From JAHFUI01 sp041485905 (GTDB taxonomy: Bacteria > Acidobacteriota > Vicinamibacteria > Vicinamibacterales > CAVVIG01), in the NCBI GenBank assembly GCA_041485905.1, contig JBGPKK010000273.1, positions 1-5,042 of the forward strand: a DNA stretch of 5,042 bases. The letters are read 5' to 3'. The notes beneath the pieces were generated by a model that worked only from the letters and a program-made list of their open reading frames with translations, did no database searches and was not told the origin of the DNA. Of this stretch, positions 1-5,042 are shown in pieces; position 1 is the first letter of the stretch; each line of letters begins with the position of its first letter. The translations under genes and the position numbers were made by a program.

Positions 1-1
1 A

Positions 2-232
2 GGCGTCGTTCTGGGCCTGGTCGTCTTCATGCGGAAACCGGGCACCGCGACGCGGCGAAACCTGCTCAGCGAATGGTTCTTCATCGATAACAACAGGATT
101 CGCACCATCTATGCGGCCATGTTCTATCCGCCGCCGGAGGCACCGGTGCCCAACTGGCCGCCCTACGATGGCAACTGGCCGCTTCCGGCCACATTTGTCC
201 CGGCTCCCGCGCCGTCCGCTCCGAATCGGTGA
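2..232 (+). CDS. NTF2/SnoaL-like domain protein, C-terminal fragment (5' end outside window)
   Basis: The reading frame is open from the window edge to a TGA, giving the last 76 residues of a protein whose beginning is cut off. An internal ATG at 29 is unlikely to be the true start, because coding-like sequence (GVVLGLVVF) continues upstream of it. The pattern of a hydrophobic strand, then 'LLSEWFFIDNNRIRTIYAAMFY' in outline (a strand, a turn and an 'RIR.I.A.M' strand) resembles the last two beta strands of SnoaL-like/NTF2-fold proteins, where a similar 'E.F...+G+I+.IEA' segment is common. A Pro/Trp-rich tail with no clear fold follows. NTF2-fold proteins may be small enzymes or ligand-binding modules, and nothing here tells which. 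The hydrophobic start could instead be the end of a membrane helix. Its stop overlaps the GTG of the cytochrome gene by 4 nt (GTGA), suggesting translational coupling. Confidence 0.6.
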   Translation, partial: GVVLGLVVFMRKPGTATRRNLLSEWFFIDNNRIRTIYAAMFYPPPEAPVPNWPPYDGNWPLPATFVPAPAPSAPNR

Positions 233-840
233 CGGCTGTGAAAAAGCCAACGATTGTTCTGAGTCTGGCATACGCGATCGCGTGTTCGTTCGCTGTTCAC
301 GCGCAGCAACGCCCGGGAGATGGTCCGCGGTACAGGAACGGAACGAGCCTGGTCCGTCCTTCCGATTATCGTGAGTGGATGTTTCTCAGCTCTGGCCTTG
401 GCATGACCTACAACCCGCCAGTGGGTGCGCCGCCGGCGGGTTCACCATCGGGGCCCGGATTCGGCAACGTGTTCGTGAATCCTTCGTCGTATCGCCAGTT
501 CATGCAAACCGGGAAGTGGCCGGACGGGACCGTCTTCATCCTCGAAGGCCGCAACTCTGGCAGCGAAGCGTCCATCAACAAGGCGGGGCGGTTTCAGACC
601 GATCTCGCGGGAATCGAAGCCGAAGTGAAGGACTCACGATTCCCCGACGGCTGGGCGTTCTTCAATTTCGGACCGGCCCCGTCGATGAAAGAGGTGGCGG
701 AGCCGCTTTCAGGCGACCTGCTCGCGGCGTGCGTCGAGTGCCACACCAAGAACACCGCGGTTGAACGAACGTTCGTGCAGTTCTATCCGACGCTGTTAGA
801 GGTGGCGCGCCAGAAGCGCACGCTGAAACCGGGGTTCTAA
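229..840 (+). CDS. Exported cytochrome P460-family protein (c-type haem)
   Basis: The product is a 203-aa exported haem protein. Residues 4-25 form a signal peptide: KK, a hydrophobic core (about 8-22), then a 'VHA' cleavage site before QQ. The mature part carries the P460-type signatures 'WPDGTVFILE' (97-106) and 'FPDGWAFFNF' (138-147), followed by one haem c motif, CVECH (C168, C171, H172), and a C-terminal 'FVQFYPTL' that typically follows it in this family. Characterised P460 proteins oxidise hydroxylamine or bind NO in the periplasm, but many homologues in heterotrophs have unknown substrates. The special Lys-haem crosslink cannot be confirmed by eye. The GTG at 229 overlaps the upstream stop; a second GTG at 238 gives a cleaner V/M-K-K signal-peptide start. 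Neither has a good Shine-Dalgarno, so translation is probably coupled to the preceding gene. Length is normal for the family. Confidence 0.85.
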   Translation: MTAVKKPTIVLSLAYAIACSFAVHAQQRPGDGPRYRNGTSLVRPSDYREWMFLSSGLGMTYNPPVGAPPAGSPSGPGFGNVFVNPSSYRQFMQTGKWPDGTVFILEGRNSGSEASINKAGRFQTDLAGIEAEVKDSRFPDGWAFFNFGPAPSMKEVAEPLSGDLLAACVECHTKNTAVERTFVQFYPTLLEVARQKRTLKPGF

Positions 841-1277
841 CGCAAGCGCCACCTCCGTCCGGCGGCGAGCACCTGATTCTTTACGACGGGGTGTGCGGCC
901 TCTGCAATCGGCTGAACGCGTTCGTCCTGCCCCGTGACGCCCGAGGTCTCTTTGATTTCGCGTCGCTCCAAAGCGCGACGGCGCGTGCGTTGTTGCATCG
1001 GTTCGGCAGAAACCCGCAGGACCTGGACACGTTCTACGTCGTGACGAACTATCGCTCCGAGTTGCCGGCGCTGCTGTCCAAATCCCAAGCGGCACTGTTT
1101 GTCGCGAAGACGCTTGGCTGGCCGTGGCGGTGGCTCGGGGCGTTCCGAGTATTTCCGCGCACGCTGCTCGATTGGGGCTACGACCTGGTCGCTCGGCACC
1201 GCTACCGGCTGTTCGGGCAATACGAGACCTGTTTGATGCCGGGGCCCGAATACGCGCGCCGCTTCATCGACCTGTGA
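840..1277 (+). CDS. DCC-family (DUF393) thiol-disulfide oxidoreductase-like protein, non-canonical start
   Basis: The product matches the DCC/DUF393 family, small thioredoxin-related proteins with an N-terminal 'YDG.C..C' redox motif. Counting from the ACG at 840, the motif YDGVCGLC is at residues 15-22 (C19, C22), followed by 'FASLQS', 'DTFYVV', 'ALFVAKTLG' and 'YDLVARHRYRLFG' segments usual for the family, and a third Cys near the end ('YETC'). The frame is open from 765, yet no ATG, GTG or TTG occurs before the GTG at 891, which lies inside the motif and would remove YDG. Starting at ACG 840 gives a 145-aa protein with a normal N-terminus (T/M-QAPPPSGGEHLILYDG), and TAACG looks like a TAATG stop-start overlap with one base changed. 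CTG at 873 is the other option. Family function is assigned by homology only; substrates are unknown. It lies directly behind the cytochrome gene. Confidence 0.8.
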   Translation, partial: TQAPPPSGGEHLILYDGVCGLCNRLNAFVLPRDARGLFDFASLQSATARALLHRFGRNPQDLDTFYVVTNYRSELPALLSKSQAALFVAKTLGWPWRWLGAFRVFPRTLLDWGYDLVARHRYRLFGQYETCLMPGPEYARRFIDL

Positions 1278-1301
1278 ACGGGCCGACTAACGACGTACTC
1301 G

Positions 1302-1307
1302 AGGAGG
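1302..1307 (+). promoter_or_regulatory. Strong Shine-Dalgarno for mscL
   Basis: AGGAGG lies 7 nt before the ATG at 1315. It is the clearest ribosome binding site in the window and fixes the mscL start. It suggests mscL is translated independently of the genes before it, although only 37 nt separate it from the DCC gene. Confidence 0.85.
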
Positions 1308-1314
1308 CAGGGTC

Positions 1315-1719
1315 ATGCTGAAAGGATTCCGACAGTTTCTACTCCGCGGCAACGTCCTCGATTTGGCGGTGGCCGTGGTCATCGGCGGCGCGTTCGGCGC
1401 CCTCATCACGGCGTTCGTCAAGGACCTCATCACCCCGCTTCTGGCGGCCCTGGTCGGCAAACCCGATTTCTCGGCCCTCGCCTTCACCGTTAACGGCAGC
1501 AGGTTCCTGATCGGCGATTTCCTCAACGCCCTGTTGGCGTTTGTGCTGATCGCCGCGGCCATCTATGTTTTCGTGGTCGTTCCGGTCAACGCGCTGATGG
1601 CCCGGATCCACCGCGGGCAAGCCCCGCCGGACCCGACGACCAAGCACTGTCCGGAATGCCTGAGTGAGGTGCCCGTCGCGGCCCGACGCTGCGCGTTCTG
1701 CGCGTCCACCATCAGCTAA
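1315..1719 (+). CDS. mscL: Large-conductance mechanosensitive channel MscL with C-terminal zinc ribbon
   Basis: MscL forms a homopentameric inner-membrane pore that opens under high membrane tension and releases solutes during hypo-osmotic shock. The 134-aa product starts with the conserved amphipathic 'FRQFLLRGNVLDLAVAVVIG' helix, whose GNV.DLAV segment runs into TM1 (about 14-43, with the tight-packing Gly/Ala face G24, G25, A26, G28). A short periplasmic loop (about 44-65, 'FTVNG') follows, then 'IGDFLNALLAFVLIAAAIYVF', the start and core of TM2 (66-89). Instead of the charged C-terminal helical bundle of the E. coli protein, the tail has two Cys pairs, CPEC (112-115) and CAFC (126-129), a zinc-ribbon arrangement with a 10-residue spacer. 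I have the impression that such tails recur in MscL of several non-proteobacterial phyla. The start is set by the AGGAGG at 1302. A hairpin follows 9 nt after the stop. Confidence 0.96.
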   Translation: MLKGFRQFLLRGNVLDLAVAVVIGGAFGALITAFVKDLITPLLAALVGKPDFSALAFTVNGSRFLIGDFLNALLAFVLIAAAIYVFVVVPVNALMARIHRGQAPPDPTTKHCPECLSEVPVAARRCAFCASTIS

Positions 1720-1728
1720 CGAGGAGTC

Positions 1729-1750
1729 GGCGGACCTCATAAGGTCCGCC
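1729..1750. repeat. Perfect 9-bp inverted repeat after mscL (terminator-like or dispersed palindrome)
   Basis: The arms GGCGGACCT (1729-1737) and AGGTCCGCC (1742-1750) pair perfectly around the loop CATA. The hairpin begins 9 nt after the mscL stop, where a terminator would be expected, but no T-run follows on either strand. It could act as a Rho-independent-like or mRNA-stabilising hairpin, or be one copy of a dispersed extragenic palindrome. I have the impression that very similar 'GGCGGACCT..AGGTCCGCC' strings are frequent between genes in Acidobacteriota, but cannot check this here. Confidence 0.75.
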
Positions 1751-1838
1751 CTACGTACCCGCCGGTTGTCAATAGGAGTACAGTGATAGAGGAGTTCCCC
1801 CTTGTTGGTCAGGCCAATCCGGAACAATCGAGGTGTCG

Positions 1839-2060
1839 ATGCCCGCGCGCAACGTTGAGAAAGTCGGTGTGAAGGCCGGTGTGAAGAAGGACCGGAAAGA
1901 TGCGGTCGTGCCCCGCCGGCCGCGCGCGCATTCGCCGGATCGCGAAGTCTGTCCGAAGTGCGGACGGGCGACCGCGCGGCTCATCGGACGATCCGAGATC
2001 TACCCCGTCCTCTATCTGCGGTGCGACGATTGCTCGCATACCTCGGTCGCGCCCGCCTGA
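1839..2060 (+). CDS. Small zinc-ribbon protein of unknown function
   Basis: This is a 73-aa hydrophilic protein with no signal peptide or membrane segment. The first 35 residues are Lys/Arg-rich and probably disordered. The C-terminal half holds CPKC (38-41) and CDDC (62-65) with 20 residues between the pairs, and the 'CP.CG' plus 'YLRC.DC.HT' form typical of a treble-clef or rubredoxin-like zinc ribbon binding one Zn. The basic N-terminus would suit nucleic-acid binding, but this is only inference. I chose the ATG at 1839 because GAGG at 1830-1833 sits 5 nt before it; an in-frame GTG at 1833 would add two residues and has only a weak GGA upstream. The gene is separated from mscL by 119 nt and a hairpin, so it is probably transcribed separately, although no convincing promoter is visible in the gap. 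Confidence 0.75.
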   Translation: MPARNVEKVGVKAGVKKDRKDAVVPRRPRAHSPDREVCPKCGRATARLIGRSEIYPVLYLRCDDCSHTSVAPA

Positions 2061-2063
2061 CTC

Positions 2064-2081
2064 GCAGGGCTGAAGCCCTGC
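2064..2081. repeat. Inverted repeat between convergent genes, possible bidirectional terminator
   Basis: GCAGGGC (2064-2070) and GCCCTGC (2075-2081) form a 7-bp GC-rich stem around the loop TGAA; the palindrome can be written as 8-bp arms with a 2-nt centre. It begins 3 nt after the zinc-ribbon gene's stop and 19 nt beyond the end of the opposing gene's stop codon, so it is placed to end transcription from both sides. No T-run follows on either strand, so it may instead be a dispersed extragenic palindrome. Confidence 0.7.
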
Positions 2082-2100
2082 CACATGTTCGATTGTCGAG

Positions 2101-2898
2101 TCATTCGCAGGGCGTCGGATTCCACCTGGAGCCGTCTGCCTCTTTCTTGAAGTGCGTGCTCGTGATGAACGGTTGGGTCAGGTACTTCGGGTCGTCGACG
2201 CTGGTCGTCACGGTAAACCAGTCGGTGCCGTACGCGGTGTGCCGATCGAAGTACTCCGTCATGACTGCGGTCTCGCTGTAGGGCACACCGTTTCTGCGGA
2301 AATACCCGGGTCGCATGTTGGTCGTCACGACCTTCAGCGAACCGTCGCGTGGCGGCGCCGCCGCGCCACGGCCGCCCGCGCCGCCGCCGCGACCTCCGAC
2401 ATTTTCCCATTCGGCGATGGAAGCTCCCTGCCAGGTGTGATCGCCCGCAGGCTTCTGCGACGACCCTGAGCCTGTCGTCCCTCGACCGGGCTCGGGACGA
2501 GGGTCGAACCGCAGCAGGCGCGTCTGCTGACCCGCGTCGGTCTCGATCTTCAACACGTTGTCGCTGTCCCAGGTCACGTGCAGCCGCCCCGGCACGCGCA
2601 TGATCGTCGCCGCGCCGAATGGCTTGCAGCCATTCGTTGCCGCCTGCGCCGGATCCCAGGTGTCCGCCACTCTGCGCCCCTCCGCATTGAGCGGCACGCT
2701 GGTGTAGTCGCCCTTGGGCGGCACGATCATCCGCCAGCGCCAGTCTTCGGTCACCACCGACACCCAATAGCCGGTCAAATCGATGGGGGCCGCAGCCTTT
2801 GGAGTCGGCGGCGGCGCGGCCGGTGCCGCGGGCGGTTGCTGCGCGCCGACCACGGCGTACAGCAGCGCAAGCAGAATCGGCGTGAGGATCCATTTCAT
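2101..2898 (-). CDS. Exported 'DLTG.W' domain protein of unknown function
   Basis: I cannot assign a biochemical function. The 265-aa product begins with a signal peptide (1-19, hydrophobic core ILTPILLALLYAVV, cleavage about VGA|QQ) and a Pro/Ala-rich linker (about 20-38). The domain proper starts at 'IDLTGYW' (39-45) and contains 'GDYTSVPLNAEGR' (63-75), C91, 'HTWQG' (154-158), 'LKVVTTNMRPGYFRRNG' (188-204), 'DDPKYLTQPF' (235-244) and C264. These segments match, in order, the N-terminal half of the neighbouring MBL-fold protein, so the two are paralogous; the alternating strand pattern suggests an all-beta fold. A Gly/Ala-rich insertion (about 168-184) interrupts the domain. C91 and C264 are matched in the paralogue and could form a disulfide after export. 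Only 8 nt separate it from the upstream gene, with a modest AGG-containing ribosome site, so it is almost certainly cotranscribed. Confidence 0.88.
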   Translation of the reverse strand: MKWILTPILLALLYAVVGAQQPPAAPAAPPPTPKAAAPIDLTGYWVSVVTEDWRWRMIVPPKGDYTSVPLNAEGRRVADTWDPAQAATNGCKPFGAATIMRVPGRLHVTWDSDNVLKIETDAGQQTRLLRFDPRPEPGRGTTGSGSSQKPAGDHTWQGASIAEWENVGGRGGGAGGRGAAAPPRDGSLKVVTTNMRPGYFRRNGVPYSETAVMTEYFDRHTAYGTDWFTVTTSVDDPKYLTQPFITSTHFKKEADGSRWNPTPCE

Positions 2899-2906
2899 AT
2901 CTCGAC

Positions 2907-4673
2907 CTACTGGCGGCGACTGAGATCCCGATACGCAGCCTCGATGAACGTGTCGGATGGACCGTACCGCCCGTCATAATCGAGCGACGGCCGCGCCGCC
3001 TTCACCTGCTCGAGTGTTCGGTCCTTCTTGATCAGATCCTGGATACGATCGCGGACGATCGTGAGCATGTCGCGGTACTCGACGATGTCGGCCTGGTCGG
3101 CGAGCCGGCCGTGGCCAGGGACGATCATCGTGCCGCCTTCTTCCCAGTCCTTCGGGATCGCCAGATCGACGATGCGGTTGACCGCGTCGAGCAGCCCGGT
3201 GAACGTGCCGCCGTGTTCCGGGTCGATGACCGGGTAGCTCGTGAGGTCGAACAGTTCGCCGGTGGCGATGACGTCCGAGCGCCGGAAGAACACGATGCTG
3301 TCGCCGTCGGAGTGCGCGGCCGGCTGATGCAGCATCTGGACGGCTTCGCCGTTGAAGTGGATATTTCGGACGTCGGTGAAGTACGTGTCGGTGGGCCACG
3401 CGCCGGTCGGCGCCGCGGCCTGCTTGCCGGTCGGCGCGCTCATGGCGTTCAGCACTTTCTCGTGCGCCAGAATCGCCGCGCCCTCGCCCGCGAGCGCCGC
3501 CGCCACCATCTGCGTCCCGATCCGGCTGCCCGCCTTCGCGAGGCTTTCGTTGCCTCCACGGTGATCGGGGTCGGCGCTCGTGTTCATGACGTAATGAATC
3601 GGCTTGTCGCTGAGGCGCTTAATCGCCGCGATCACTTTGTCGCTTGCCTGCGCGTTACCGCTGTCCACGACGAGCACGCCGTCCTCGCCGACCTGCGCGA
3701 CGATGTTGCCGCCCGCGCCCGCGAGCAGGTAGATGTTGTCCTGCACCTTGAGCGCTTCAATGTCGCCGGCCGGCGTCGGTTGCCTGCGAACCGGTTGATT
3801 CGGCGAGAGCACGACGGCGGGACGGGGAGTGTCGGGCTGCTGGATCCGCTTGAGGTATTCGGGATACGTCGTGTCCGCGCCGCCGGCGGCGCCCTCCGCC
3901 GGAACCGAATGGGCCTTCAGAAATGCGTTGACCTGATCGTTGGTGCCCGGCAGGTGATGCGAGACGTACCCGCGCGGGACCGCCACCTCGTCGCCCGCGG
4001 GTCCGCACGCGCCGAACGAGTTGAGCTGCTGGTTCAAGGCCAGGGACCAGCTCGATGTGCGGATGAATGGTTCCGAGAGATACACTGGATCGTTCACGAT
4101 GGAGACGACCGTCATCGTGTCGCCATGGCGGATGAAGTGCTCGATCATCGTCGCCAGGTCGCTCGTCGCGGCGCCGTTGCGTTGAATCCATCCCGTCTTG
4201 ATGTGCGTCGTCGTCACCGTGAGCTTGTTGCCTTCCCACGTTCCCGTGGAGAAGCCGGCCCAGGTGTGGGGCGCGTATTCTGAAGGGTGCGGGCGCCCGT
4301 CGAGCCAGATCGTCCGCGGCCGGCCATAGGTTCCGTAGATGCGATAGGCGAGGACCTGCCCGGTCAGCGGCTCGGTCTCTTTCCACATGCGAAGATTTGC
4401 CGGACCGCGCATGGCGTACGTCACGACATGGGGGATGCACTGACGCTCGCGCGTCGAGAGGATGCCGGCCTCCCAGCTCTCGGCTTTCAACCGGCCGGCC
4501 TCGTTGAGCGGCAGGCCGGTGTAGTCGCCGATTTCCGGACCGGCGCCGCGAGCCAGCGCGTCCTCATGCGGTCTGCCCGCCCACTCGCCGGTCAGATCGA
4601 TCTGCGCCCGCGCGGGCCGCGCGACGAGCGTCGTCACGAGCAGAACGCCCGCGACGATGGTGAAGTGGCGCAT
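2907..4673 (-). CDS. Exported fusion: 'DLTG.W' domain plus metallo-beta-lactamase-fold domain with altered metal site
   Basis: The 588-aa product has a signal peptide (1-23, ending 'ARA' before Q24), a 'DLTG.W' domain (about 25-245) and, after a linker, an MBL-fold domain (about 308-555). MBL features are 'VQDNIYLLAGAGGNIVAQ', 'DGVLVVDSG' (331-339), the metal loop NTSADPDHRGGN (364-375), 'AAHSDGDSIVFF' with H454, 'ATGELFD' with E473 and 'VPGHG' with H521. The usual HxHxDH is SxDxDH (S366, D368, D370, H371) and the usual bridging Asp is Glu, so ligands for one metal site are mostly missing while D370, H371 and H521 of the other remain. MBL-fold proteins are mostly hydrolases; the substrate here is unknown. 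I chose the ATG at 4673 because GGGAG sits 5 nt upstream and the signal peptide starts there; an ATG at 4700 would add nine residues in front of it. It lies between an MFS transporter gene and its paralogue. Confidence 0.9.
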   Translation of the reverse strand: MRHFTIVAGVLLVTTLVARPARAQIDLTGEWAGRPHEDALARGAGPEIGDYTGLPLNEAGRLKAESWEAGILSTRERQCIPHVVTYAMRGPANLRMWKETEPLTGQVLAYRIYGTYGRPRTIWLDGRPHPSEYAPHTWAGFSTGTWEGNKLTVTTTHIKTGWIQRNGAATSDLATMIEHFIRHGDTMTVVSIVNDPVYLSEPFIRTSSWSLALNQQLNSFGACGPAGDEVAVPRGYVSHHLPGTNDQVNAFLKAHSVPAEGAAGGADTTYPEYLKRIQQPDTPRPAVVLSPNQPVRRQPTPAGDIEALKVQDNIYLLAGAGGNIVAQVGEDGVLVVDSGNAQASDKVIAAIKRLSDKPIHYVMNTSADPDHRGGNESLAKAGSRIGTQMVAAALAGEGAAILAHEKVLNAMSAPTGKQAAAPTGAWPTDTYFTDVRNIHFNGEAVQMLHQPAAHSDGDSIVFFRRSDVIATGELFDLTSYPVIDPEHGGTFTGLLDAVNRIVDLAIPKDWEEGGTMIVPGHGRLADQADIVEYRDMLTIVRDRIQDLIKKDRTLEQVKAARPSLDYDGRYGPSDTFIEAAYRDLSRRQ

Positions 4674-4678
4674 ATCAA

Positions 4679-4683
4679 CTCCC
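4679..4683 (-). promoter_or_regulatory. Shine-Dalgarno that decides the MBL-fusion start
   Basis: On the minus strand GGGAG (AGGGAG with the base at 4684) lies 5 nt before the ATG at 4671-4673. It supports that ATG over the in-frame ATG at 4698-4700, which would place nine mostly polar residues before the signal peptide. Confidence 0.75.
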
Positions 4684-4718
4684 TGCTGGATTTCGGCCAT
4701 CCTATTGCAAAAATGGCT

Positions 4719-5042
4719 TTACGCCAACGCACGCCCTTTGGTGCGCGGGCCGAACGCCGTGATCAGGATCGCGACCAACGCCCAGCAGACGGCGATGTAG
4801 ACGAAGACGCTCGTGTAGCCGTAGCGGCCGAACAGATACGCCACCAGCAGCGGCCCCGCGGCGTTGCCGAGCCGTCCGATGCCGTATGCCACGCCCGCGC
4901 CGGTGTTGCGCGCCTCGGTCGGGAAGCACTCGGGTGTGTAGGCGTACAGCAGCGGCGCAAACACCTGCTGGCCCATGGCGACAAGGAACCCGAAGATGAC
5001 GATGGTGGACGTTCTGAAGCTGAGGCCGTAAATCATGCCGCA
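4719..5042 (-). CDS. MFS transporter, C-terminal fragment (5' end outside window)
   Basis: The last 107 residues of a Major Facilitator Superfamily permease are present; the start is beyond the window. Three hydrophobic segments are visible, probably TM10 to TM12: 'TIVIFGFLVAMGQQVFAPLLY', 'GAGVAYGIGRLGNAAGPLLVA' and 'VFVYIAVCWALVAILITAF'. Between the first two is 'YTPECFPTEARNTGAG', the 'PE.FPT..R..G' signature common in sugar and organic-acid:H+ symporter branches of MFS. The protein ends with a short basic cytoplasmic tail (RTKGRALA). It would move a small solute across the inner membrane by proton coupling, but the substrate cannot be read from this part. The stop is 45 nt upstream of the MBL-fusion start on the same strand, so it probably heads or belongs to the same operon; the transported compound could be related to the hydrolase's substrate, which is inference. 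Confidence 0.9.
   Translation of the reverse strand, partial: CGMIYGLSFRTSTIVIFGFLVAMGQQVFAPLLYAYTPECFPTEARNTGAGVAYGIGRLGNAAGPLLVAYLFGRYGYTSVFVYIAVCWALVAILITAFGPRTKGRALA

Noticed and set aside
1766..1790. TTGTCA-like -35 element before the zinc-ribbon gene
   Set aside because: No -10-like hexamer is found 16-18 nt downstream, so a promoter cannot be supported.
1339..1827. Minus-strand frame of 162 codons opposite mscL
   Set aside because: mscL on the other strand is unambiguous, and this frame has no family features.
1783..1872. Short + strand frame GTG 1783 to TGA 1872 (29 codons) with AGGAG at 1774-1778
   Set aside because: Spacing to the AGGAG is only 4 nt, the peptide shows no family features, and its second part overlaps the better supported zinc-ribbon gene in another frame.
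229..2060. Four consecutive genes all encoding CxxC motifs, taken as a redox or metal cluster
   Set aside because: The motifs belong to unrelated folds (haem c, thioredoxin-like, two zinc ribbons) with different roles, so the coincidence alone does not support a shared system.
2012..2977. Minus-strand frame of 321 codons across the exported protein gene
   Set aside because: It is a shifted-frame shadow of the signal-peptide protein; the composition is Arg-rich and it runs through the intergenic palindrome.
3111..4283. Long + strand open frame (390 codons) opposite the MBL fusion
   Set aside because: It is antisense to a well supported gene, rich in Arg/Val/Ala as expected for a high-GC shadow frame, and has no recognisable domain.

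Overview
This is a high-GC, gene-dense stretch of bacterial chromosome. The gene content (secreted 'DLTG.W' domain proteins, an MBL-fold hydrolase with the same domain, a P460-type cytochrome, an MscL with a C-terminal zinc ribbon) and two short intergenic palindromes look most like a soil Acidobacteriota genome, possibly Vicinamibacteria. That placement is an impression from family resemblance, not a demonstrated assignment. I see no phage, IS, CRISPR, tRNA or rRNA signal, and no gap over 300 bases without a gene.

The left part (1-2060) reads on the + strand. It holds the C-terminal end of an NTF2/SnoaL-like protein, an exported P460-family cytochrome with one CxxCH haem site, a DCC-family (DUF393) thiol-disulfide oxidoreductase-like protein, the mechanosensitive channel MscL, and a 73-aa zinc-ribbon protein. 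The first three genes are packed tightly, with stop/start overlaps of 4 nt (GTGA) and, apparently, 1 nt (TAACG). A perfect 9-bp hairpin follows mscL.

The right part (2101-5042) reads on the - strand: the end of an MFS transporter, then a large exported fusion of a 'DLTG.W' domain with a metallo-beta-lactamase fold, then a smaller exported protein made of that domain alone. The last two genes are 8 nt apart, and the MFS gene lies 45 nt upstream of them, so the three are probably one transcription unit. The two gene groups converge on a 40-nt gap containing a second hairpin.

The points most worth a second look are: (1) the MBL-fold protein has lost the first two metal-ligand histidines of the HxHxDH motif (SxDxDH here) and has Glu where Asp normally bridges; (2) the adjacent exported protein is a paralogue of the fusion's N-terminal half; (3) the DCC gene has no ATG, GTG or TTG start that keeps its active-site motif, and the best start is an ACG in a TAACG overlap. 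I found no clearly new multi-gene system.
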